From Pseudomonas nitroreducens TX1 (GTDB lineage: Bacteria; Pseudomonadota; Gammaproteobacteria; Pseudomonadales; Pseudomonadaceae), in contig NZ_AMZB01000131.1 of the NCBI RefSeq assembly GCF_000313755.1, positions 1 to 64,000 on the forward strand: 64,000 nt of DNA, in the 5' to 3' direction. Position numbers and translations under genes: made by a program. A model generated the notes under the pieces. The model was not told the DNA's origin. It ran no database searches and was given only the letters and a program-made list of their open reading frames with translations. Of this stretch, positions 57,016 to 64,000 are shown one piece after another (position 1 is the first letter of the stretch; each line of letters begins with the position of its first letter).

Positions 57016-57966
57016 ATGAAAATCCTAAACGCTCAACATTCGCTCAGGCATTACCTGGAACAGGTCAGCAACAAGCTGATCACCGTGGTCTCGGCCTCCG
57101 CCAGTGAAACCGAGTCACTGATCGAAACTCTGGCGGAGAAGGGCAATCGCCTTGATCTGCTGGTGGGCACCATCAACTCCTTCACCTCGCCGGACTTCAT
57201 CGATTACTGCGTCCGCGATGCCGGTCCCAACGTCACCTTGCACGTCGACTTCCGCGCGCAGAACAGCGTGCACTGGAAGCTGATCCTGATCGAACCGGAT
57301 GTGGTCATCCTGGGTAGCGCCAACTTCACCGAGATCGGCCTGAGCCTGACCCGCGACACCTGTACCGTCATCCAGGACGCGTCGTTGTACGCCGACTACC
57401 TGGCGCGGGTGGCCGAGATCAAGAGCGTGGAAGGCGTGGTACTGGGCGAAGACACAGCAGCGTTCGACGAGCAACTGGAAGATTATCGCCAGAGCCACCG
57501 CCGCGTGCAGGCGAGCCTTGCGCGTAGCGCACAGTACCTGGACGGTGAGAGTTGGCTGGGCGACGAGACCAACCAGAGCATCCCGCTGTTCATCTGGTAC
57601 AGCGACCACTCCGACGATTCCGAGGAAAAGGCCGAAGCCTTCCTGCACGCCAGCAGCGACGGCGTGGACTGGGATGACGTGCGCGAGTTCTTCACCTATG
57701 AATGTGCCGAGGGTGTGCTGCCCTACGAAGAGGGCGACATGGTGCTGACCGCGCGCTGCAACGGCACGCACATCGGTTTCTACACCTTCGACCGCATCCT
57801 CTACCGCGACGGCACCTACTACATCTACTCCTACCGCAAGAAGCGCTACACCCAGCCGTTCAAGCTAGAAGATGCCAAGGAGCGCCTGCGGGACGTGATT
57901 CCCGAGTGGTACGAGGAAATGCGGACTTCGCTCAACCGCCATGACATCAATAGCGTTGTGCGCTAA
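57016..57966 (+). CDS. Phospholipase-D-like domain protein
   Basis: A 316-residue protein with one HKD-type motif: His86-x-Lys88 and Gly100-Ser101-x-Asn103-Phe, the pattern VHWKLIL...GSANF. The remainder (about 150-316) is acidic and aromatic and not recognised. A single motif means it would act as a dimer, as BfiI/Nuc-type nucleases do. The start at 57016 has a GGTGGGG ribosome binding site; a much longer open frame upstream is antisense to ybiT. Two CAGAATTC repeats precede it. Function unknown; nuclease or phosphodiesterase is likely. Confidence 0.82.
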   Translation: MKILNAQHSLRHYLEQVSNKLITVVSASASETESLIETLAEKGNRLDLLVGTINSFTSPDFIDYCVRDAGPNVTLHVDFRAQNSVHWKLILIEPDVVILGSANFTEIGLSLTRDTCTVIQDASLYADYLARVAEIKSVEGVVLGEDTAAFDEQLEDYRQSHRRVQASLARSAQYLDGESWLGDETNQSIPLFIWYSDHSDDSEEKAEAFLHASSDGVDWDDVREFFTYECAEGVLPYEEGDMVLTARCNGTHIGFYTFDRILYRDGTYYIYSYRKKRYTQPFKLEDAKERLRDVIPEWYEEMRTSLNRHDINSVVR

Positions 57967-58123
57967 GCGCTCGCCGTTCATCGGCGCGTAGCCGGTGACC
58001 CGGCGGTCCGTGGCTGCGCGCCTTGGCAATCAGGTCGCGCACGGCTAGCATCCTGCCAGTATCTCGACGTCGCATGCCGCAGTTGCGTGAGCCCGTCAGA
58101 AACCTGTCAGGAGGCAAAGGACC

Positions 58124-58405
58124 ATGCCGCAACTTCCCCCCGATGAAGTCCCCGTCCGCCGCCGTATGCGTTGGCATTGGCGGCTGTTGACGCTGAAGAT
58201 CTACATACTCTGTGCATTCCTGCTCGCCTGCATGCTGGGCGGCAGCGCGATGCTGTTTCTCAATGTGCTCAATGACACACTCGAACCGGTCCAGCGCCTT
58301 GGATCCTTCGCGGCCGGCGCGCTGATCCTGCTGCTGTGCTTCCACATCCTGCGCATGGCGTTGCCGCCCATGCCGTGGCACTCCAGGCGGCGCAGCGTCG
58401 AATAG
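58124..58405 (+). CDS. Small membrane protein, unknown
   Basis: A 93-residue basic protein with two predicted membrane helices (YILCAFLLACMLGGSAMLFLNVL and FAAGALILLLCFHILRMAL) between Arg-rich ends. It has a good ribosome binding site (AGGAGGCAAAGG). No family recognised. It stands alone between the PLD-like gene and the oprD-type pseudogene. Confidence 0.75.
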   Translation: MPQLPPDEVPVRRRMRWHWRLLTLKIYILCAFLLACMLGGSAMLFLNVLNDTLEPVQRLGSFAAGALILLLCFHILRMALPPMPWHSRRRSVE

Positions 58406-58416
58406 CAGCCACGATG

Positions 58417-58453
58417 AAAAACGCCCCGCGGCATCGCTGCCACGGGGCGTTTT
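58417..58453. terminator. Bidirectional terminator
   Basis: AAAACGCCCCG/CGGGGCGTTTT stem, with a second inner pairing in a 14-base loop, between the small membrane protein and the convergent porin gene. Confidence 0.88.
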
Positions 58454-58473
58454 CTTCGAGTCGGATCAGGTCA

Positions 58474-59749
58474 TCAGAAGATGTTGACCGGGTACTCGAC
58501 GAAGACGCGCACTTCGTTGCCGTCGTCGTTGTAGGAGCGGGCGTCATTGGATACGCGCAGCCAGGAACCGCGCAGCTTGACCGACAGGTCCTTGGCCGGG
58601 CCGCTCGGTACGACGTACTTCAGCTGGTTGAAGATTTCGCGCTCTTTGCCGTTGCTGGTCTCAGCGGTCTTGATGTTGTCGCCGTAGACGTAGGCCACGG
58701 TGTAGCTCAGGCCCGGTACGCCGTACTCGGAGAAGTCCAGGCTGTAGCTGCCCTGCCAGGAACGCTCGTCTTCGCCGTTGAAGTCCGACCAGTAGGAGTT
58801 GGCCAGCCAGATGGTGGTGCCGCCATCGCCCAGGCCGCCTTGGTTCTGGTACCAGCCGTAGTTGTAGCCGGAGTCACCGTTGTTGCGCTGGTGCGCGATC
58901 ATGAAGGTGTGGACGCCGATGTTATAGGCGGCCGACAGGCTCCAGATGGTGTTCTTGGTGCCATCGATGCCGTTGTCGGCAGCGAAGTCTTCGTTCACGC
59001 GGGTGCGGTAGCCGTTGAAGTCCAGGGTCAGGGACTGCTTGTCGGCCACCGGAATGACGTAGTTCAGGTTCATGTACTGCTTGCGAGCGACGTCTTCGCT
59101 CTCGTAGCCGTACAGCGAGCCGCTGAAGTTGTCGGTGAACTTGTAGCTGCCGCCGAACACGTCGATGCGCTTCAGGCCGCCGCTGTCACGCCCCTCGGCG
59201 CTCTTGCGGGTTTCCGAAGTGAAGGCCGACGTTCAGTTCCAGGCCTTCGATCTCCTTGGAGGTGATCAGGGTGCCGGTGAAGCTTTCCGGCAGCAGGCGG
59301 GAGTTGTCGTAGCTCAGGATCGGCAGGGCCGGCATCTGGTCACCGTACTTGATCACGGTGTTGGAGAAGCGGGCCTTGACCGCGCCACCGGCACGGGCCA
59401 GGTCGTTGGCGGCTTCGCCGCTGTCGCCCTGCTTGAAGAAATCGATACCGGCAGCGCCGCTCTTGCCCTGGCCACCGTCCAAGCGCAGGGCGTACATGCC
59501 GAATGCGTCAACGCCGAAGCCCACGGTGCCCTGGGTGAAGCCGGAGGTGAAGGTCGCGGTGGCGGCCTGGCCCCACTCGGCCTTGTCATCGCGGCCGTGC
59601 TTGTAGTCGCGGTTCATGTAGGCGTTGCGGAAGAACAGGTCCAGGTGGCTGTCTTCGACGAAGCCCTTGGCAGTGGACTGGTCTTCGGCCATGGCGGCGG
59701 TCGACGCGAGGATCCCCAGTGCGAGCAGACTGATCCGGTGGTTCAGCAT
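58474..59749 (-). pseudogene. OprD-family porin, interrupted by a frameshift
   Basis: The two halves of one porin lie in different frames. The N-terminal part (59749 to about 59225) has a signal peptide (LLALGILASTAAMA), FVEDSHLDLFFRNAYMNRDYK and LPESFTGTLITSKEIEGLELNVG, classic OprD. The C-terminal part (about 59224-58474) continues with SETRKSAEGRD and FGGSYKFTDNFSGSLYGYESE and ends FVEYPVNIF. The join lacks two bases: the + strand reads GAAGTGAAGGCCGAC where GAAGTGAAGTGGCCGAC would restore the expected GHFTSETR. With two bases restored the protein would be 425 residues, normal for the family. OprD proteins admit basic amino acids or small organic acids. This may be a real mutation or a sequence error. 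Confidence 0.85.
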
Positions 59750-60020
59750 CTTGATTTCCTTAATGGTGCAGCGCCAGCGACGAGAGGAAAAAAGCTCTCC
59801 GCCCCGAAGTGTGTGATCGGGGTAGGTGGAGTCCTGTGCTGGCCTATTCTTTTGGTTGTATTCGAGGCGTGGTCGCCCCGGCGCCGCGGGATGATAGCAG
59901 AGGTTCGAACTTTTTCGTCCAGCCCCTGTCACGCTGTCGTCATGATTACCTGATCAGCGGTTTTGGCAGCCGGATCGCCGCGGATGGGCGAAGTCGCGGC
60001 AGATTGCCGCGTCGTCGGGG

Positions 60021-61202
60021 TCAGCGGGAGAACGAGCGCTGGAACAGCCAGAGGCTGAGGATCAGCCCGCTGAATGCGGCCAGTGCTGCGCAAAGGAAGA
60101 TCGAGCCGAAGCCGAAGCCATTGGCGACCGCGCCCATCAGCGGCCCGGTGACACCCAGGGATACGTCGATGAACAGCGAGTAGGCGCCCAGCGCCGCGCC
60201 GCGGTTGGACGCGGGCACCAGACCCACGGCTTCCACGCCGAGTGCAGGAAACACCAGGGAGAATCCGAAGCCCGTCAGTGCCGCGCCGGCCAGGGCGATC
60301 CAGGGTGTCGGGGCGCTCCACAGCAGGAGCAGGCCGAGACTTTCCACCGACAGGCAGGCAATGGCGACGCGGAAGCCCCCGTGGCGGTTGATGGCGTTGG
60401 CGAACAACAAGCGTGCGCCGATGAAGCAGCCACCGAATGCAGTCAGGCAGTAGACCGCGTCCTGCCAGCCGAGGCTGGCGTAATAAAGCGTGATGAAGGT
60501 GGCGATGGTGCCGAAGCCGATACCACCCAGCGCCAGGCCCATGCCGTGGGGGAATACCCGACCGAGCACGTGATGGAAGGGCATGCGCTCGCCATGCACC
60601 AGCGCTGCCGCACGCTTGGGCCATGCCAGGGCGAAACCGAGCGCGGCCAGCAGGACCACGCTGCCGCCCAGGCTGGCCAGCCCGAGCTGGCCGACCATCA
60701 GCACGCCCAGGGGCGCGCCGATGGCGAGTGCGCCATAGCTGGCGATACCGTTCCAGGAGATGACTTTTGCAGTGTTCGCTGCGCCGACGCGGTCGATGCC
60801 CCAGGCGATCGAGGCACTACCGACCAGGCTTTCCGACGTCCCCAGAACCAGCCGTGCGACCATCAGCAGGCCGAGACTGAACCACGGCAACCCCTGCATC
60901 GCCCAGGAACCGAGCATCAGCGCGCCGCTTCCGGCGCAGCCGACCATGCCGTACAGCACTGCACGCTTGGGCCCGAGCGTGTCGATGACCCTGCCGGCGT
61001 AGGGGCGGGTAAGGAGGGTGGCGAGGTACTGGATGCTGATGACCAGGCCGGCCATCACCGAGCCGAAGCCCAGGTCGCTGTGCACGTAGCCGGGCAGCAC
61101 GGCCAGCGGGATGCCGATGGTCAGATAGGCGATGAAGGTGAAAAGGACGACAGACACCACCTGCGGCGTGGTGGACGACCAAGAGCGGGAATCGGTGGAC
61201 AT
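60021..61202 (-). CDS. MFS transporter, YfcJ/YhhS-like
   Basis: A 393-residue inner-membrane transporter with about 12 hydrophobic segments and the MFS loop motif [12 protein letters not shown] between helices 2 and 3. The segment [18 protein letters not shown] is typical of the YfcJ/YhhS (UPF0226) group of arabinose-efflux-like permeases. Substrate unknown. No clear ribosome binding site; start set by family length. Confidence 0.87.
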   Translation of the reverse strand: MSTDSRSWSSTTPQVVSVVLFTFIAYLTIGIPLAVLPGYVHSDLGFGSVMAGLVISIQYLATLLTRPYAGRVIDTLGPKRAVLYGMVGCAGSGALMLGSWAMQGLPWFSLGLLMVARLVLGTSESLVGSASIAWGIDRVGAANTAKVISWNGIASYGALAIGAPLGVLMVGQLGLASLGGSVVLLAALGFALAWPKRAAALVHGERMPFHHVLGRVFPHGMGLALGGIGFGTIATFITLYYASLGWQDAVYCLTAFGGCFIGARLLFANAINRHGGFRVAIACLSVESLGLLLLWSAPTPWIALAGAALTGFGFSLVFPALGVEAVGLVPASNRGAALGAYSLFIDVSLGVTGPLMGAVANGFGFGSIFLCAALAAFSGLILSLWLFQRSFSR

Positions 61203-61305
61203 GTGCTGCAGTTCGGTACGGCGAGTGGCCTCATATGATGGACCGCGTCGAGCCTGTAGGAAAGCTAGCTAACGAACTACCTTTCAGATCCGGCGTGTGC
61301 AAACC

Positions 61306-61330
61306 AATCGCGGACGGAGTCCGCTCCTAC
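61306..61330. repeat. REP-like palindrome
   Basis: A GCGGACGGAGTCCGC-type element with flanking CTCCTAC, in the 140-base gap between the MFS transporter and the next gene. Confidence 0.75.
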
Positions 61331-61342
61331 AAAAGCTGTCTG

Positions 61343-61900
61343 TCAGGCCCGGCGGAAGAGGGTGGGATAATCGATGACCAAGCCATCGTCATCTACGGTC
61401 AGCATTGCCTGGAAGTTCGTTCCTTCGAGGTTCTCATAGAGATAGTGATGCGCATCGATCCGCGTGTAGCCCTGGCGCATTCGTACCGGTTTGAGCGTCG
61501 GTGCTTCCAGATACACCACCGCCAGCTCCCGACGCTCGCCATCGACGAGTGGCAGGCGGCGGATGGGGAAGGTGTTGGTGAAGGGCGAAGGCCAGATGTC
61601 GATGTCCAGGCAGCCGTCCAGCGCCACAAGCGTCTCGCCCTGGTCGGTCCGCCAATGACCGGCGCCGTCGGTCAGCAGGTGCAGCCGATGTATGCCGCGG
61701 GCGCTTTCCACGCTGAAGCGCGCTTCACTGAGGCGCCATTCGGCGTCCCAGTCCAACTGGTAGTCGAGCTGATAGGAAGGCCCACCCGCCTCATCGATGG
61801 CGCGCAATTGGCTCTCGGCGCGCCGCTCGCCCAACTGCAGCGATTCCCAACTGGCCGTCGGTGCGTGCCAGATGCCTTCCCAGACCAGCGTACGCATCAT
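61343..61900 (-). CDS. Putative glycolipid-binding domain protein (DUF1089 type)
   Basis: A 185-residue protein; RTLVWEGIWHAPTASWESLQL, SYQLDYQLDWDAEWR and DIWPSPFTNTFPIRRLPL match the putative glycolipid-binding family. No signal peptide. It overlaps the upstream MmcQ/YjbR gene (ATGA), indicating an operon. Confidence 0.85.
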   Translation of the reverse strand: MMRTLVWEGIWHAPTASWESLQLGERRAESQLRAIDEAGGPSYQLDYQLDWDAEWRLSEARFSVESARGIHRLHLLTDGAGHWRTDQGETLVALDGCLDIDIWPSPFTNTFPIRRLPLVDGERRELAVVYLEAPTLKPVRMRQGYTRIDAHHYLYENLEGTNFQAMLTVDDDGLVIDYPTLFRRA

Positions 61901-62274
61901 TGCTGCTCCAGTACGAGACCCAGGCGTTGACGCCTGGGCAAGCGAGCGACCACCAGTTGATGAGAGCGGGTCAGCGCCTCGCGCAGTTCGGCGTCGCCCA
62001 TGGGGTAGGGGCGCTGCATGGAGATCCAGAAGGCTCGCGCCAGATAGGGTGCCGGGCGGATGCCGGGGCGGTCCACGTACCCCAGGAACAGTTCCGGGCC
62101 GACCTTGAAGGCCAGGCCGCCGTTGCCGCTGTCGAGAAAATCCAGGATGGCGAACATCTTGTTGCCGGCGACCGAGAATACCCGGTTGCTGCCCCATTTG
62201 ATGTCTTCGCGGGCGCCGGGCAAATCCAGGCAGAAGCGGGCGATCTGTTGCGGCGTCATTGATCGCGCATCCAT
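61897..62274 (-). CDS. MmcQ/YjbR family DNA-binding-like protein
   Basis: A 125-residue protein with the CyaY-like fold segments CLDLPGAREDIKWGSNRVFSVAGNKMF and ISMQRPYPMGDAELREALTRSHQLVVARLP. Members are predicted DNA-binding proteins of unknown role. Stop overlaps the start of the next gene; the upstream parvulin gene ends 15 bases before it. Confidence 0.87.
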   Translation of the reverse strand: MDARSMTPQQIARFCLDLPGAREDIKWGSNRVFSVAGNKMFAILDFLDSGNGGLAFKVGPELFLGYVDRPGIRPAPYLARAFWISMQRPYPMGDAELREALTRSHQLVVARLPRRQRLGLVLEQQ

Positions 62275-62289
62275 CAGTCGTGCTCCCTA

Positions 62290-62568
62290 TCAGTCACGGA
62301 AGTAAACCTCGACCAGATGGTAGCCGAACTGGCTTTTGACCGGCCCGTGAACCACGCCCACCGGCTTCTTGAAGATCACCTGGTCAATGCTGCGGACCAT
62401 CTGGCCGGGACGCACCTCGCCCAGGTCGCCGCCGCGTTTGCCGGAGGCGCAGGTGGAATGCTTGCGGGCCAGGGCGGCAAAATCCTCGCCCTTGGCCAGG
62501 CGTTGCTTGAGCTGCTCGGCTTCGGCGGCGGTCTTGACCAGGATGTGTCGGGCCATGGCGACGGGCAT
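62290..62568 (-). CDS. ppiC: Parvulin-type peptidyl-prolyl isomerase (PpiC)
   Basis: A 92-residue single-domain parvulin: ARHILVKTAAEAEQLKQRL, HSTCASGKRGGDLGE, MVRSIDQVIFKKPVGVVHGPVKSQFGYHLVEV. It speeds proline isomerisation in the cytoplasm. ATG 62568 has AAGGAT seven bases upstream; ATG 62556 (MARHIL) also fits the family. Confidence 0.93.
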   Translation of the reverse strand: MPVAMARHILVKTAAEAEQLKQRLAKGEDFAALARKHSTCASGKRGGDLGEVRPGQMVRSIDQVIFKKPVGVVHGPVKSQFGYHLVEVYFRD

Positions 62569-62753
62569 TGGTTGGATCCTTGAATGAAAGCGTCTGGGCC
62601 GCATTGTACGGCAGCAGTGATGCAGGTCGCATTTCGCGATGGGTTGCATTGTCGGCCGTAGGAGCGCTCCATAGAGTCAATAAGCAAATTCTTATTTATA
62701 GGACGCTGCTTACAGGCAGTGCCCGCCGCCACCTTGCGTACGGATGCAGTTCA

Positions 62754-63983
62754 ATGGATATCCAAGCGATGCTCAAGATCCTGGCCACCCAGGATGGTTC
62801 GGATCTTTACCTCTCTACCGGTGCGCCGCCCTGTGCCAAGTTCAACGGCGTGCTCAAGCCGCTGACCAACGAACCGATGAAGGCCGGCGACGTGGCTCGA
62901 ATCGGCTATGGGCTGATGGACGAGGAGCAGCGCGCGGAGTTCGACCGTGAGCTGGAAATGAACCTGGCGATTTCCGTCGCGGGTGTCGGCCGTTTCCGTA
63001 TCAACCTGTTCAAGCAGCGCAACGAAGTCTCCATCGTGGCGCGGAACATCAAGCTGGACATCCCGCTGTTCGCCGACCTCAAACTGCCTGACGTGCTGCT
63101 CAAGGTGGTTATGGAGAAGCGCGGCCTGGTGCTCTTCGTCGGCGGCACCGGCTCGGGCAAGTCCACCTCCCTGGCGGCGCTGATCGACCACCGCAACCGC
63201 AACAGCGGCGGCCACATCATCACCATCGAGGACCCCATCGAGTACGTGCACCGGCACCGCAAGTCAATCATCAACCAGCGCGAAGTGGGCGTGGACACCC
63301 GCAGTTTCCACGCCGCGCTGAAGAACACCCTGCGCCAGGCGCCGGACGTTATCCTGATCGGCGAGATCCGTGACCGCGAGACCATGGAGCACGCCCTGGC
63401 GTTCGCCGACACCGGGCACCTGGCGATTTCCACGCTGCATGCGAACAACGCCAACCAGGCGCTGGACCGCATCATCAATTTCTTCCCCGAGGAGCGCCGC
63501 CCGCAGTTGCTCAACGACCTGGGCAACAACCTCAAGGCCTTCGTCTCGCAGCGCCTGGTGCGCACCCAGGACGGCAAACGCCGCGCAGCGGTGGAAGTGC
63601 TGCTGGGCACGGCGACCATCAGCGACATCATCAAGCGCGGCGACTTCAGCTCGATCAAGGAGATCATGGACAAGTCCCGCGCCCTCGGCATGCAGACCTT
63701 CGACCAGGCGCTGTTCGACCTCGCGGTGGAAGGGGCGATCACCGAGGAAGAGGCGGTGAAGAATGCCGATTCGGCGAACAACCTGCGTCTGAAGCTCAAG
63801 CTGTACAAGGACAACCCGGGCAGCGTCGGTAGCGCTGCTGTCCCCGCGGCCGCCAAGCCAGCTGCGCCGGCACCCGTTGCGCCGCCAGCGGCCGCGCAGC
63901 CGGTGGAGGCCTCGAGCTGGGGGCTGGAGTTGGCGCTGGAAGAGATCGAAGCGGAAGACGCGGAGAAGCCAGCCGGCCAGTAA
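62754..63983 (+). CDS. pilU: PilT/PilU-family type IV pilus ATPase
   Basis: A 409-residue secretion-type ATPase. Walker A GGTGSGKST (130-138), Asp box IEDPIEYVH, Walker B VILIGEIRD, and HLAISTLHANNANQALDRIINFFPEERR match the PilU branch of retraction ATPases. The C-terminal 60 residues are an Ala/Pro linker followed by an acidic tail, longer than in classical PilU. No pil genes are adjacent, so it may be a paralog; it starts after a weak GGAT site and is divergent from ppiC. Confidence 0.88.
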   Translation: MDIQAMLKILATQDGSDLYLSTGAPPCAKFNGVLKPLTNEPMKAGDVARIGYGLMDEEQRAEFDRELEMNLAISVAGVGRFRINLFKQRNEVSIVARNIKLDIPLFADLKLPDVLLKVVMEKRGLVLFVGGTGSGKSTSLAALIDHRNRNSGGHIITIEDPIEYVHRHRKSIINQREVGVDTRSFHAALKNTLRQAPDVILIGEIRDRETMEHALAFADTGHLAISTLHANNANQALDRIINFFPEERRPQLLNDLGNNLKAFVSQRLVRTQDGKRRAAVEVLLGTATISDIIKRGDFSSIKEIMDKSRALGMQTFDQALFDLAVEGAITEEEAVKNADSANNLRLKLKLYKDNPGSVGSAAVPAAAKPAAPAPVAPPAAAQPVEASSWGLELALEEIEAEDAEKPAGQ

Positions 63984-64000
63984 GGCTTGCTCTGTTCGCG

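Overview
The window is a GC-rich bacterial chromosome segment whose gene families, codon use and intergenic repeats fit Pseudomonas. From memory, the fap / uppP / cold-shock-DUF1294 / LysR / azoR / ybiT block and the dhcR-dhcAB-atoB-atoE block both resemble gene neighbourhoods of the P. aeruginosa lineage. The complete phenylacetate (paa) cluster is not expected in P. aeruginosa itself, so a relative such as the nitroreducens/citronellolis group is a reasonable inference; no alignment could be run. No tRNA, rRNA, CRISPR, integrase or insertion sequence was seen.

Layout. 0-3.7 kb: the 3' end of a non-ribosomal peptide synthetase (A-T-E domains, no thioesterase) overlapped by an HSL-family esterase. 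3.8-19.5 kb: the phenylacetate pathway, read leftwards as paaFGHIJK, a DUF1428 gene, paaABCDE and paaZ, with paaY-paaX divergent. 19.7-22.9 kb: a FeaR-type regulator, a cytochrome c and phenylacetaldehyde dehydrogenase. 23.2-26.6 kb: hmgA-fahA (homogentisate) with divergent IclR regulator hmgR. 26.9-32.4 kb: LysR regulator, 3-oxoacid CoA-transferase (dhcAB), thiolase (atoB) and a short-chain fatty acid transporter. Together 3.8-32.4 kb works as an aromatic catabolic island: phenylacetaldehyde to phenylacetate to acetyl-CoA plus succinyl-CoA, and homogentisate to fumarate plus acetoacetate, with acetoacetate activated and thiolysed by the last block.

32.5-41 kb: LysR, isochorismatase-like hydrolase, two AraC-type regulators with arabinose-binding-like N-termini, and a DUF1302-DUF1329-DUF1254 envelope operon. 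41-45 kb: an isolated pqqF peptidase and a porin. 45-50 kb: the complete functional amyloid operon fapABCDEF (leftward) with a candidate sigma-54 promoter. 50.6-64 kb: uppP, a cold-shock/DUF1294 membrane protein, LysR/azoR, a secreted alpha/beta hydrolase, ybiT ABC-F ATPase, a phospholipase-D-like protein, a small membrane protein, a frameshifted OprD-family porin, an MFS transporter, three small conserved genes (glycolipid-binding-like, MmcQ/YjbR, parvulin) and a PilU-like ATPase ending just before the window edge.

Three families of short palindromic repeats (REP-like) are scattered between operons, often as inverted pairs. The most useful new observations are an exact 11-base motif (GAAGTGATACG) repeated only upstream of paa operons, a His-rich N-terminus in the amyloid FapC, a perfect 10-bp hairpin between fapC and fapD, a cytochrome c inserted between feaR and feaB, and the NRPS that ends in an epimerization domain next to an esterase.
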